Origin: Cepaea nemoralis
Lineage: Eukaryota > Mollusca > Gastropoda > Stylommatophora > Helicidae
Length of the DNA: 64,000 nt
Direction: 5' to 3'
Assembly: GCA_014155875.1 (NCBI GenBank)
Contig: JACEFZ010028119.1
Coordinates: 1-64,000, forward strand
Part shown: positions 10,972-22,149 of the stretch, piece by piece
Numbering within the stretch: position 1 is the first letter of the stretch
Layout: each line of letters opens with the position of its first letter
Translations under genes and position numbers: made by a program
The notes under the pieces: generated by a model
Seen by the model: only the letters and a program-made list of their open reading frames with translations
Databases searched by the model: none
What the model was told of the DNA's origin: nothing

Positions 10972-11605
10972 ATCCATATTTGTTTTAATAGACCAAACAG
11001 CACACATTGGGTAATGTGATGGGATACCGCACCGGGCGCCTTTACTTACATTGGGTAATGTGATCGGATACCGCACCGGGCGCCTTTACTTACATTGGGT
11101 AATGTGATGGGATACCGCACCGGGTGCCTTTACTTACATTGGGTAATGTGATCGGATACCGCACCGGGTGCCTTTACTTACAATGGGTAATGTGATGGGA
11201 TACCGCACCGGGTGCCTTTACTTACATTGGGTAATGTGATCGGATACCGCATCGGGCGCCTTTACTTACATTGGGTAATGTGATCGGATACCGCACCGGG
11301 CGCCTTTATTACATTGGGTAATGTGATCGGATACTGCATCGGGCGCCTTTACTTACATTGGGTAATGTGATCGGATACCGCACAGGGCGCCTTTACTTAC
11401 ATTGGGTAATGTGATCGGATACCGCACCGGGCGCCTTTACTTACATTGGGTAATGTGATCGGATACCGCACAGGGCGCGTTTACTTACATTGGGTAATGT
11501 GATCGGATACCGCACCGGGCGCCTTTACTTCTAAAGACATTTCCTGGTACCCATTTTAGGCTAGGTCGACGTGGGAGCATGGGTCAATTAAATTCGATGC
11601 TGCGA
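10972..11605 (-). mobile_element. SINE-delta copy carrying an expanded minisatellite
   Basis: The flanks of the 44-bp array match other SINE-delta copies: 'ccatatttgttttaatagac' before it and 'tggtacccattttaggct' then 'gggtcaatt' after it. These occur, uninterrupted, at 15055-15175 and 55660-55765. The array therefore sits inside a SINE-delta body. The tRNA-like head expected on the minus strand beyond 11600 is not clear. Confidence 0.6.
11004..11530. repeat. 44-bp minisatellite, about 12 copies
   Basis: Head-to-tail units of 44 bp (core GGGTAATGTGATCGGATACC then a GGGCGCC/GGGTGCC block and TTTACTTAC). Variants are single substitutions, and one unit lacks two bases near 11308. It is a pure tandem array with no unique spacers. 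Confidence 0.95.
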
Positions 11606-11946
11606 ATTAGGCGACATACCAACAATGCAATATTTATAGTATGTGTAGAAGACAGTAGTGACAACTGTATGCTTTTCCAAAGTCGAAAAGTGTTGGTCAA
11701 ATGGTGTTATATCCCAGTGTATCTGATAATGGAAACAGCGCAACCGATAGCACGATAGACTAGCTGCTTCTGTCCAACTGTGCGGAGAGTCGATTTATGA
11801 TAACGGGATGTTGTCAAAGCTCTCTGTGATCGGATGGAGAGTGCTGCTAAACACTGGTCTAAATGGAGAGAGTAGTGTCAAGATAGACGATACTCAAAGT
11901 ATAGAGGAAAAGGCAGGAGAAACTTTAATCAAATTGCTACTAAAAT
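11606..11946. other. No recognised gene
   Basis: Unassigned sequence between SINE-delta and SINE-beta. Its last 11 bp (GCTACTAAAAT) are one copy of the SINE-beta target duplication. Confidence 0.5.
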
Positions 11947-12264
11947 GGGACGCAGAGGTGTTTCCAAGGCACCAGGGCCGGGTTATATACTGGCCAAGAC
12001 CTATTGACGCGTCCTCGTCGAGCGTCCTGGGCAACAGGTCCCTTCGGGGTCCTGGCTAAAGTCAATAGGATCGCCGATTCCTCCGAAGTCGGAGAGTGTC
12101 TGCCTGTATGGCGAGGAACCACCAGTCTGCACACCAATAAGCCAGACATGGGACAACGGATACTCACGCAAACCTCAGGTCCTGTGTGACATCACACTGA
12201 TGTTGGACAATAGGATGCCTTCATCCGACATACAGGACTTCGCGTTGGAGCTCAAGCCAACGAA

Positions 12265-12293
<29 letters not shown>
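11947..12293 (+). mobile_element. SINE-beta (CAAG-tailed), copy 1
   Basis: A 347-bp unit starting GGGACGCAGAGGTG and ending with about seven CAAG repeats. It is flanked by a perfect GCTACTAAAAT duplication (11936-11946 and 12294-12304). The second copy at 52118-52447 is nearly identical in the opposite orientation. No clear pol III boxes or protein are visible. The exact ends, tail and duplication indicate retroposition. Confidence 0.85.
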
Positions 12294-12295
<2 letters not shown>

Positions 12296-12634
12296 TACTA
12301 AAATAATCATTATAGGACGCTTCGTTGGGTTATGAAGAAGATATGTGCGTGTGTGGTGTGTGTGTGTGGTGAGAGTGGTTGCGCCTTACTGGTAGGTTGT
12401 CTGTATAGCCTGTCATTCTGTACGTTTGAGAATGCTAGACAACGAGTAAGCACTCACAGATATACTGGATGGAATGGAGACATATATTGATAAATGAAAG
12501 TTGGGAATATCGTGCACAGAGAATAACACAAAACAAACGGTGGAGGTGTTGAAAGCATCAATGTTTACCAGATCACTCACCAAAACAATGAAAACACAAA
12601 TAAGGAATAAATATATTTATGGGGTCTATCAGCA

Positions 12635-12880
12635 GAAAGAGGCTGCGGTAGTGCTGTGGCTAACATCCTTGCCTTTTGTCACGGTATGTCGAGTGTTCGA
12701 ATCCCCTTTATTGTTGGGGATAATTTTTCCCTACAGACCTGAGTTTCAGGTCGACCAGCCGAAATGAAAATTTTCTGAGCAGCACAGGCGAATTGACAAT
12801 ATGCCCCATCGACTGCCGATCGGTCTAACCATATGTGGCAAGCGCCATAGATTGAATCCGCCGGATGGCGTGAAAAGGAA
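12635..12880 (+). mobile_element. SINE-epsilon, tRNA-derived
   Basis: The head resembles a tRNA: TAGTGCTGTGGCTAA in the A-box position and GTGTTCGAATCC in the B-box position about 45 bp later. A non-tRNA body follows to about 12880. There is no second copy in the window, so the 3' end is uncertain. The spacing and B-box support a pol III-derived SINE rather than a tRNA gene, since no acceptor stem closes. Confidence 0.5.
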
Positions 12881-13099
12881 TACCTTTATTTTATCTACAG
12901 GAGATATCTAGAAATTAGCCTTGCATAGGAAAATATTACCCACCAGAAGTAAAAGAAGGTAGACACAGACTGTTTTTGTAAAGGTTAAACAGATGGACAA
13001 AATAATTATAAATATAAAACACATCAACTTTATTAAAACATCAGTATACAGAGAATAGTAAAGAATAATGATCATCAGTGTCTACTTGATACCAAACAC

Positions 13100-13168
13100 C
13101 AGAAGAAGAAGAAGAAGAAGAAGAAGAAGAAGAAGAAGAAGAAGAAGAAGAAGAAGAAGAAGAAGAAG
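13100..13168. repeat. (GAA)n microsatellite
   Basis: About 23 uninterrupted GAA/AGA units. The poly-serine frame on the minus strand is an artefact. No SINE-alpha head precedes it. Confidence 0.95.
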
Positions 13169-13332
13169 ATAGCGACTGGTTCCCGGATTCGCATATTATC
13201 ACAACGGTCATGGGTTCCATCTGCAGTGTAAACAAGCTTGAATTGTTATCCACCAGTCGCACTCTGGGGTCTTTTCAGTCGAGGCATGATTGAATATTCG
13301 CCCACCAGAAGGATCATGGGATCGATCCATAC

Positions 13333-14890
13333 TCAACTCTCCATTGTAACATTTCTAAGCTATATTATCTACTCCTTACGTGTCTTACTCAATTCTCCAC
13401 TCTAACATTTCAGCATTTCAGTACTAATTTCTCTACACCACCAGTTCTATACTCAATTTTCCACTCTAACACTTCAGTACTAAATTCTCTACACCACCAG
13501 TTCTATATTCAATTCTCCACTCTAACATTTCAGCAATTCAGCACTCAATTCTCGACACCACCAGGTCTATACTCAGTTCTCCACTCTGACATTTCAGTAC
13601 TCAATTCTAGACACAACAGTTCTATACTCAATTCTCCACTCTAACATTTATCATTCAATTCTCCACACCACTATTTCTGTACTCAATGCTCCACTCTAAC
13701 ATTTTAGTGCTCAATTCTCTACACCACCAGTTCTATACTCAATTCTTCACTCTAACATTTCAGTACTCAATTCTGTGCACCATCAGTTCTATACTCAATT
13801 CGCCACTCTAACATTCATCATTCAGTTCTCCACACCGCAATTTCTATACTCAATTCTCCACTCGAACATTGTAGTGCTCAATTCTCTACTCCGCCAGTTT
13901 CATACTCAATTCTCCACTCTAACATATTAGTATTCAATTCTCTACATCACCAGTTCTATACTCAATTCTCCACTCTAACATTTCAGTACTCAATTCTCTA
14001 CACCACCAGTTCTATACTCAATTCTCCACTGTAACTCTAACATTTCAGTACTCAATTCTCTACATCACCAGTTCTGTACTCAGTTCTCCATTCTAACATT
14101 TCAGTACTCAATTCTCTACACCACCAGTTCTATACTCAATTCTCCACTCTAACATTTCAGTACTCAATTCTCTACACCACCAGTTCTATACTCAATTCTC
14201 CACTCTAACTCTAACATTTCAGCACTGAATTCTCTACATCACCAGTTCTGTACTCAGTTCTCCATTCTAACATTTCAGTACTCAATTCTCTACACCACCA
14301 GTTCTATACTCAATTCTCCACTCTAACATTTCAGTACTCAATTCTGTACACCATCAGTTCTATACTCAATTCGCCACTCTAACATTCATCATTCAATTCT
14401 CCACACCGCAATTTCTATACTCAATTCCCCACTCTAACATTTTAGTGCTCAATTATCTACACCGCCAGCTTTATAGTCAATTCTCCACTCTAACATTTCA
14501 GTACTCAATTTTCTACACCACCAGTTCTATACTCAGTTCTCCACTCTAACATTTCAGTACTCAATTCTCTACATCACTAGTTCTATACTAAGTTTCCCAC
14601 TCTAACATTTCAGCACTGAATTCTCTACATCACCAGTTCTATACTCAATTCTCCACTCTAACATTTCAGTACTCAATTCTCTACACCACGAGTTCTATAC
14701 TCAATTCTCCACTCTAACATTTCAGTACTCAATTCTCTACACCACCAGTTCTATACTCAATTCTCCAGTCTAACATTTCAGTACTCAATTCTCTATAGCA
14801 CCAGTTCTAAACTGAATTCTCCACTCAACCAGCTCCTTATTCATTTCTCCATTCAACCAATCCTATACTCATTTCCCCACTCTAACATTT
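13333..14890. repeat. 56-bp minisatellite, about 27 diverged copies
   Basis: Repeating TCTATACTCAATTCTCCACT / CTAACATTTCAGTACTCAAT / TCTCTACACCACCAGT. Each unit contains two related halves built on 'tactcaattctc(c/t)ac', so the array probably grew from a ~28-bp ancestor. Some units carry an extra CTCTAA or lack a few bases. It is more diverged than the other minisatellites here, so older. Confidence 0.95.
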
Positions 14891-15039
14891 GCTTCCTCAG
14901 GGTAGACTATATTTCTTGGCATATGATGGTGTTTCTCAACACTTGCGTGCATATAGGTTCTGGCCCGGGCTCATGTATAAAAAACAAAAAAGAGAAACAA
15001 CACTTTGTCACGCCTTGAAGCCTAGAGGTGTATTGGGAT

Positions 15040-15262
15040 GCTGACCCATATTTTTATTCACCAAAGTTCACTCGATGGGTGATGTGATGAAACTCACATT
15101 GGCAACCTTCACTTTCCCATTTTGTTTCCTGATACTAATTTTAGGCTGGGTAGATCTGAGAGTCCAGGACAATTAAAACCAAAATCATAGCAATGATGGG
15201 GATTCGAAAGCAAGACCACCTTGTTGGCAGGCATGCGTGCAAGCTACTGCACTTACAAGCGC
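15040..15262 (-). mobile_element. SINE-delta, tRNA-derived, copy 2
   Basis: On the minus strand it has a tRNA-like head near 15250-15190 ending in TTTCGAATCCCC (B-box), then a body that includes CAATTGTCCTGGACTCTCAG-like sequence, AGCCTAAAATTAGTATCAGG and 'aatgtgagtttcatcacatc', ending at an 'aaaaatatgggtc' segment. Related flanks occur around the 44-bp minisatellite and at 55650-55770. Confidence 0.6.
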
Positions 15263-15525
15263 CCCCCCCCACCCCAGTCTGGTGAATGCCTGGACCTTAC
15301 TGACAATAATCCTACCATGTACTTCAGTATTACAGTTGGAGTGGATATACTTTGTGCATCAAAATGAGCAGTATCGCAGACTAGTAACAACTGATAAAGC
15401 GTCTGAAAGTAGAGACAGAAAAAGGAGACCAAGGATCATCAACTGAAGTCCAACATAGGTGTATGTCACAAACTGCAGACCACCACTGACGTGTTGTTAT
15501 TTGCAAATACTAGCCAATGAATAAA

Positions 15526-15965
15526 CACTCTTTAACACAATCTTCATACCAGCTCTATGCTATTAATGCCAAGCCTGGACAATGGCAGAAAAAGAGAAAA
15601 AAAGAAATCACAACAGAAATGAGATTCCTGAGAGGAATACTCAATGTATCAAGAAGAGAGAACATCAGAAATTGAAGAAATCAGGACTAAAGTGGAGGTT
15701 ATAGCAGTGCTAGATTTTATTAGAAGGCAACAAGTCAAATGGTTTGGCCACCTAACCAGGTTACTACAACAAGCAATAACGTACAGACCAAATGGAAGCA
15801 AAAGAAGATGCCGACCAGGTAAACGATGGACAGAGGGAATAGCAGAGTTCATGGAAATCTCTATACATGAAGCCCATGCATGCAAGCTACTACGCACTCT
15901 CCCGCTGTTTATACTTCAGCTCGACACAGCCAGGTACAAGAGGAACAAGATGAGATGAGATGAGT
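15526..15965 (+). pseudogene. LINE-A C-terminal fragment, 5'-truncated copy
   Basis: Encodes the C-terminal domain of the LINE-A ORF2: a TTEMRFLRGILNVSRREN block, IRTKVEVIAVLDFIRRQQ, VKWFGHLTRL and GKRWTEGIAEFMEISIHEA. It has a frameshift near 15600 and ends in GATGA repeats. An approximate target duplication (CAATGAATAA / CAATGAACAA) lies at 15516-15525 and 15966-15975. This copy is the uninterrupted reference that shows where the LTR element entered the copy at 39.6 kb. Confidence 0.85.
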
Positions 15966-15975
15966 CAATGAACAA

Positions 15976-17214
15976 GGAAAATGTGCTAATATATCTTTAA
16001 AAAAGTATCACATTGCTGGTTGTAGTGGCTACCCTTTGCCAGTAGTACTCATTGAGGTGTACGGCATTTTCCTGCTTTCTGCAGTTTCCAATCTTCACAT
16101 ATAAGGTCTTCTGAAATGAGTGTTCGGTGTTTCACGACCCTTACGTGAGCCCGTTGATGTTATCCCTTAATTTGAATGAGTGCCCATTTGCCTTCCACAT
16201 TTCTCTCAGTTACGTATATTTAGTAATGTGTTATGACTTTTCAATCCACCTCCATCCCCGAATCTTATTTATTTTATTGTAATCTCTTCCACAAATTCTC
16301 GTTTCATTCCCACTGTGTACGTGTCATCGTTATTTATCTGCTTTTCACATGCATTACGCCCAGTTCTTGTGTACATTTATGTTTAAATACTCTGCATGAA
16401 TTATTCCTTTCATCTGCAAGTATCCACGAGGAGAAGTTATATGCATGTATAACTTATTAAATGAACATTCATTGTAGATATTCTTCTTCTTCTGCATGTT
16501 ATTTCCCAAAGGAATACAAGGTACTCAACTCATGCCAAGCCATCCTATTTTTCTGCTTATTCTTCATCTAACATCACCTCCTCCCTGTATTATTAATCTC
16601 TGTCTCTAATTTTTGCTTCCATGAGTTGTTTTAGATCTTTCTATATTTGTTTTAGATCTCCCTATATTTGTTTTAGATCTCCCTATATTTATTTCTCTCT
16701 GTGGGTTCTGGAGAAACAAAAAAAAACAACAAAAAAACTTTCTAGTAAAACTATTAATGGGTATTATCAAATATATGTCCTGTTCAGTGACGGTGTCTTT
16801 TCCTGACCTCATAATTCGTTGGAATTTATTTAGTTCTGACAACACTCTCGGTATCATCATTCTATCATACCGTTAAGTCCTACTATTATGCGAAGGCACG
16901 AGTTAATGAATGTTTGTTATTTATTAGTAATAGTTTTACAATTTAAATATTATAAGTGTGGTACTAGATTTAATTCCTTTTGACTTTTACACATTTCATT
17001 ATGCTATGAATACTTCTCTTGACTTTTGAATTCTAATTTTATTATCTTAATCTGTGTCTGCATTACCTACATATGTGTGATTCCATCTTTTGAAGTGAGA
17101 TTTCATCTAGGTAGATCGAGTTATCATTTGCTTGATTTAGTAATGATCTATGTTGTTTCCTATAATTTTCATACCTAATTTGTTGTGACTTAATATCACA
17201 TCTGTATAATTTAT
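15976..17214. other. AT-rich, no recognised gene
   Basis: Contains three tandem 23-bp units (TTTTAGATCTCCCTATATTTG type) at 16629-16692. No coding motif. Small serine- and leucine-rich frames look random. Confidence 0.5.
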
Positions 17215-17365
17215 CTTACATCTGATTTTCAGTGTGGGACAGGAGAGCAATGTCGTCAACGAAGACAATATCATCATGCTTATTGGTTTTAATAGCTTCT
17301 GCTGGGATACCATCTGGATCAGCATCTTTGAATGCAAGTAAATACTGGGCAGGTAGATGATGGTT
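17215..17365 (-). pseudogene. LINE RT fragment with FVDD box, internally deleted
   Basis: Minus-strand translation reads DADPDGIPAEAIKTNK, then HDDIVFVDDIALLSHTENQM and a stop. The first block is the RT finger region (DG[IL]PAE) and the second is the palm catalytic box ([YF]xDD). In an intact RT these lie well over 100 residues apart, so the middle has been lost. Not clearly one of the LINE families named elsewhere in the window. Confidence 0.55.
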
Positions 17366-17494
17366 GTGTGTCTTGAAGCCAGCAGATGTGGACAGCGATA
17401 ATATTGCACGTTCCCTGGAGTTACGAGTTTCCTCAGTATGATAGTTTTCAATGCATATTGATGCTTGCTAGTGTCAAATATTATTTACGTTATA

Positions 17495-18801
17495 TTAGGG
17501 ACGTTCATTTGAAACCCGTCCCAATGGCTTTATTACAAAAGCATGAAAGAAACAATAGGTGTGGTAGAATTAAACAAAGCATACATTTTAAGTGAATTAT
17601 GCACCACGGGTTGGTCAGAAGAAGTCGCCGTAGGCATTCAGGCAAGCATCCCACTGCTTAGGTAGGCGGCGAATGCCGTAAGGGTTGTGGTTGCTCACTG
17701 AACCATGTTTTTACAGTGTTCATTACGTCTGCATCTGTGTGAAATTGTTGCCTCTTAAGAGCTTTTTTTTTTTTTAGAGGTCCGAACAAATGAAAATCAC
17801 ATGGTGACACATCAGGACTATAGGCTGGAGGTTGCAGAATTTCCCACTTCTTCCTTGCTAATGCTTCCTGCACAATCGTTGCGACATGCGGACAAGCATT
17901 ATCGTGCAACAAAATCACACTGAGAGAAAGCATGCCGGGTCATTTATTCTTGATGGCATTTTGCAGCTTGTCTAGTGTTTGCAAGTAGTGGGTAGAGTTG
18001 ATGTTGACACCAGGTTCTTTAAAGTTGGCCAACAATAGTCCTTCATGGTCAAAAAATGCGCTCAGCATAAACTTACCAGCGGAAACCTGTAACTTGAATT
18101 TTTTGGTTTTTGGTGATCCAGCATGCTTCCATTGCATGCTCTCTCTTTTGCTGCTCGGCTCAAAGTGCCGACACCATGATTCATCCCCTGCCACTACGCA
18201 GAAGAGAAATGCATCATCCTCCACTCTGTAACGCAGCAAGTGGTTCAAACACCATCTCATGCGTTCCTACTTTTGTGGTCGGTCAACATCCATGGTACCC
18301 ACTGTGATTACACCTTCCGATATTGCAGTTTCTTACGAACGACCTTTTAAATTGTCCCAGTTGACACATCAAATTCTTTCGCTAGCAAACATATGCTTCG
18401 ACAACGGTTCATCTGTGCTGCAGCATCAATTTTGCTGATGGTTTTTTTCTGTTTGCAACAATATGCGCTTGACCCGGCCGCCGAAGATCTGTCGTGAACT
18501 GACGTCCTTTCCGAAACATTCGTGCCCAGTCTGTCACTGTTGTTTTCGATGAATGTCCACTGGTCGACACCCTTCAAATGAAGGAAACTGAATCACCTTT
18601 CTTTGAGCTTCTTTGGACGGATTTTGGACCAACCCGGCCATTTTGTCAACGGTCAGAAACAGAACCTATGCATCATGGTACGATAATCACGTGCTCTTTT
18701 ATCATTGGTCAGTACTTATCACATGACTATGACATGATCATATTCAACGTACGCAATTACGCGCGGTGCGGCACGAACGGATTTCAAATGAACGCCCTTT
18801 A
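17495..18801 (-). mobile_element. mariner transposon, full length but inactivated
   Basis: A 1307-bp element bounded by ~27-bp imperfect inverted repeats (TTAGGGACGTTCATTTGAAA on the left; the right end reads inward as TAAAGGGCGTTCATTTGAAA) and by TA on both sides (17493-17494 and 18802-18803), the mariner/Tc1 target. Length and structure are those of a complete mariner. The transposase runs on the minus strand and is broken. Confidence 0.92.
17612..18641 (-). pseudogene. mariner transposase pseudogene (D,D34D)
   Basis: The start is ATG at 18641 (MAGLVQNPS). The helix-turn-helix region is broken by frameshifts (18577-18350). The catalytic part is recognisable: AGDESWCRHFEP carries the first Asp, VILLHDNACPHV the second and YSPDVSPCDFHLFGPLK the third, with exactly 34 residues between the second and third, the mariner signature. 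Between the DDE blocks a single TGA at 17942-17940 replaces an expected Arg (KNK-stop-PGM), compatible with CGA to TGA decay. The protein ends near 17612 (AYGDFF). It would have cut and pasted its own element. Several disabling lesions mean no activity is expected from this copy. Confidence 0.9.
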
Positions 18802-18803
18802 TA

Positions 18804-19362
18804 CTTAATTATGCACATGTATACGATTCAAACGCACACACCCCCATACATACACGGAGAAACGAACAGGTAGAGATATCATGTAGAGACAGCTAGAGAT
18901 TGTGTTTTTGCGTTCCTTGATTTGAACTCAAGCGTAGTCCATACACGCGCTACTACTTCTAGTGCACTGGACTGGCTTTTGCATGCGGATTAGCTTTCCA
19001 TGTTACCAGTGTCCCTCGCCATCAGACGAATCCACTCCTACATCTGAGGTACTTATAATTTACGTCCAAAAGGCAAAAAATGGGAGTGGGAAGTCACCAT
19101 TTTAGTCCAATTGACCAGTGTAGAGAGTGAACCCGCTACTTCGGCATCCTCTCACAGGACGTTTAAGAACGAAAGCTCTTATACATTCAGCCATGCTGAC
19201 CTCCACAGCTAGAGATATAGCACACTATTACAGGAAATGACGCCATGAGATCATCCAGCTGACATGCGCAGTGACAAGAATGAGCACTTGAGATAGCACA
19301 ACTATGGATGTGATCGCAACACTGACTAGTGATGGTGGACGCCGAAAAATAATGCTTTAGCC
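18804..19362. other. No recognised gene
   Basis: Contains tRNA-like B-box sequences in reverse (near 18925 and 19125), perhaps old SINE fragments. Not strong enough to call. Confidence 0.4.
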
Positions 19363-19470
19363 CAGTGTTTCCCAACGTGTGGCCCACGCCCCACAGGGGG
19401 GGGGGGGAAATCGATTTTTAAGGGGGGCAATTCTATTGTTAAGGAGGGCAATTCGAAAATGGACTCGTCC
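19363..19470 (+). mobile_element. hAT terminal fragment
   Basis: Starts CAGTGTTTCCCAACGTGTGG and continues with the same GGGGGCAATTC repeats seen at the end of the hAT remnant at 502-430. A G run at 19397-19408 is part of it. Homology stops near 19470; the other end was not found. Confidence 0.6.
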
Positions 19471-19739
19471 AGAGTTTAATTTAACCGTATGGCGACTCTC
19501 AGTCGCCACTCGAGCTGGGTAAACGTCCAGTATAAGTAACTTCTTTCCGCCATGTTAGTAGCCGTGATTTCATTGTTAGACGATAGAGTTGAACTACTGG
19601 TTATAGTACGGGCCGGCACTAAGCATTTCGCCCTATTTGTTCTGAATGGCGCGAATCGCTAAGTGCCGGGATCCCATTTTCTGCAGTGTTTCGCAGTAAC
19701 GTTCAATATTCACGGTTGGTGTTAATTTGAAAATTCAAT
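19471..19739. other. No recognised gene
   Basis: No motif or repeat relationship noticed. Confidence 0.4.
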
Positions 19740-20759
19740 CAATCTTCAACACTGTCTGTCTCTCGCCTTGACTGTACATTCTATCAGGCTGATGTTCGTC
19801 CATCTCTTGATGTTACCCTCCCACTTTTATCGTTGTCTAACTCTTGCTCGCTTGCCCTCAACCTTGCCTTCCAGTATGGTTTTTATAAGAGTATCATGTC
19901 TTTTAACGTGGCCAAGATATTTCACTTGTCTCCTCTTTATTTCTTTCATCAACTCTCTCTTCATTCCCAGTTTTTCTAGGACCTTTGCATTTGACTGTTA
20001 TTGTTTTCATGAAATATGACCTATTCGTCTGTATATCCACATCTCCAGGGCTTCTATGTGACTTTCTAGTTGCTTGTTCAATGTCCAGAATTCCGCGCCA
20101 TACAGTAGCGTTGAATATACGTAGCATTTGACAATTCTAATTTTTAATTTGTTATTAATCTCTCTAGATGCTGATACTGATTTCACGCCATTGGAAGCAT
20201 TTTTGGCCTTTCCTATTCTCTTTTTGATTTCCATTTTACTTCTGTCATCACCTGTTATTATATGTCCAAGATAAGAGAAACTTGTTACTTAGTCTAGTAT
20301 CTGCCCGTTTACTGTGATGTTCATTGATGACCTTTCCTTTTCACTGCTAATTATCATAGTTTTTGTTTTTTGGATGTTAATATCTAAGCCATATTCTGCA
20401 CTGTGCTTGTTTTCTTCTTCCACTAGGTCTTGCAACTCTTGCTCACTTTCTGCTAGTAACACGGTATCGTCAGAATATCTAAGATTGTTTATGATTCTTC
20501 CATTGATGTTGAGTCCAGGCATTTAAACTTGTTTAAAAGTTCTTTCTGTGTATAGGCTGAAGAGGCTTGGGGACAGTTCACATCCCTGCCGTACTCCTCT
20601 TTTTATCTCTATAGGCGATAAATAGTTATTACCGCATCTAATAGACGCCACTTGTTCCCAGTACAAATTACTAATAAGTCTGATTCCTTTCCGTCTACTC
20701 CTATATCTTGAAGGCACGTAATTAGTCGTTCATGCTGTACTCTATCAAAAGTTTTCTTA

Positions 20760-21351
20760 TCTATATATATAAAAGACAATGTATGTAGGGATGTATTTGA
20801 TGCGTTCGATAACGTTCTATCCGATTGAGATGAAATTTTCTACATGTTTTCTTTTCATTCCCGTGCAGCCAACTGTCATAGCTTGTTAGTGTACAATAAG
20901 CTATTTACTTACTAAAATTTAATATTTTAATTTACCTTATCATGTATATATAGCGAGGGGATTTAACTTAAGAAAAGTTATTTCAAGGGGCATAACTTTT
21001 AATAGCATTGCTATATATTTTATATATAGATTGTTGCATTGTTTTCAAAGGTTTATAAACTCTTTGTCTACAGTTATTTACAAGCATATGCGTTATAATA
21101 AATAATGATATAATCTTTAAGGTATTTTCAAAGTTTTCATAAAAATAATGCATCTATTTAAATAGTGAAAATTTTCTAACTCATCTTTTTATGTTTAAAA
21201 AAGTTATCTACAGTCATGTAGGTGATTAAAAACAGTTTTCATTAAAAATAATGGATGGTGTGTGGAAGGAAATTCTTAAGTTAATTTTCTTTTGTTATAT
21301 GAATTTAATGAGACGCTCCCCGCCAGGATCTGGGCGAAGCCGCGCCGGGTC

Positions 21352-21383
<32 letters not shown>

Positions 21384-21508
21384 GGATAGTCGGGAACGGG
21401 AGCTTATATGACTACTTATATGAATTAAATTAGATGCTCCCCACCAGAGGCTGGGCGAAGCCGGGCCGGGTCAGACAGACAGACAGATAGACAGACAGAC
21501 AGACAGAC

Positions 21509-21543
<35 letters not shown>

Positions 21544-21580
21544 TAGATAGACAGACAGATAGACAGATAGATAGATAGAT

Positions 21581-21628
<48 letters not shown>

Positions 21629-21673
21629 ATAGATCCCACCAGGAGCTGGGCGAAGCTGGGCCGGGTCAGCTAG
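20760..21673 (+). mobile_element. Non-autonomous Helitron
   Basis: A 914-bp insertion starting TCTATATATATAAAAGAC and ending GGGTCAGCTAG, between A (20759) and T (21674), with no target duplication: the Helitron rules (5' TC, 3' CTRR, A/T target). Deleting it restores the LINE-D RT motif exactly. The body is AT-rich. The last 370 bp hold three copies of a GC-rich segment (ctgggcgaagc-c-gggccgggtcag type, near 21330, 21450 and 21645) separated by (GACA)n and (GATA)n. No Rep/helicase coding sequence is present, so it depended on an autonomous partner. Confidence 0.88.
21347..21627. repeat. (GACA)n and (GATA)n microsatellites inside the Helitron
   Basis: Tetranucleotide tracts at about 21352-21385 and 21470-21627, punctuated by the Helitron's repeated GC-rich 3' motif. 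The long 'YLSI' and 'CLSV' frames on the minus strand are artefacts. Confidence 0.92.
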
Positions 21674-21965
21674 TAGTCTATAAAACAAACATATATACTT
21701 ATTTGAACTTCTATATATTTTTCAATTGACATCCTCAAACAGATGATTTCTTCTCTGGTGCCGCTGCTTTTGAGGAACCCAAATTGTTTTTCAGCTACTT
21801 CCTCATCTATTTTATGTTTAATTCTTTCTTGTATGACCTTGAGTAGTGTCTTAGTTATGTGGCTCATTAAGCTAATAGTTCTGTAATCCTCACACTCAAC
21901 AGTTCTTGGCGTTTTCGGTAGTGTGATGAAAATGGACATTTTCAAATCCTTGGAGATGTACCCAG

Positions 21966-22090
<125 letters not shown>

Positions 22091-22149
22091 TTACATAATT
22101 CTGTGTTAGTTTCAATGCCAAAGCTGGATAAGGATTTTATCATCTCTGT

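Noticed and set aside
11004..11530. CRISPR-like regular repeats
   Set aside because: Units are strictly head to tail without unique spacers, and the setting is eukaryotic. The same holds for the 42-, 45- and 56-bp arrays.
12635..12710. Functional tRNA gene
   Set aside because: A-box- and B-box-like sequences are present, but the acceptor and anticodon stems do not close and a SINE body follows.
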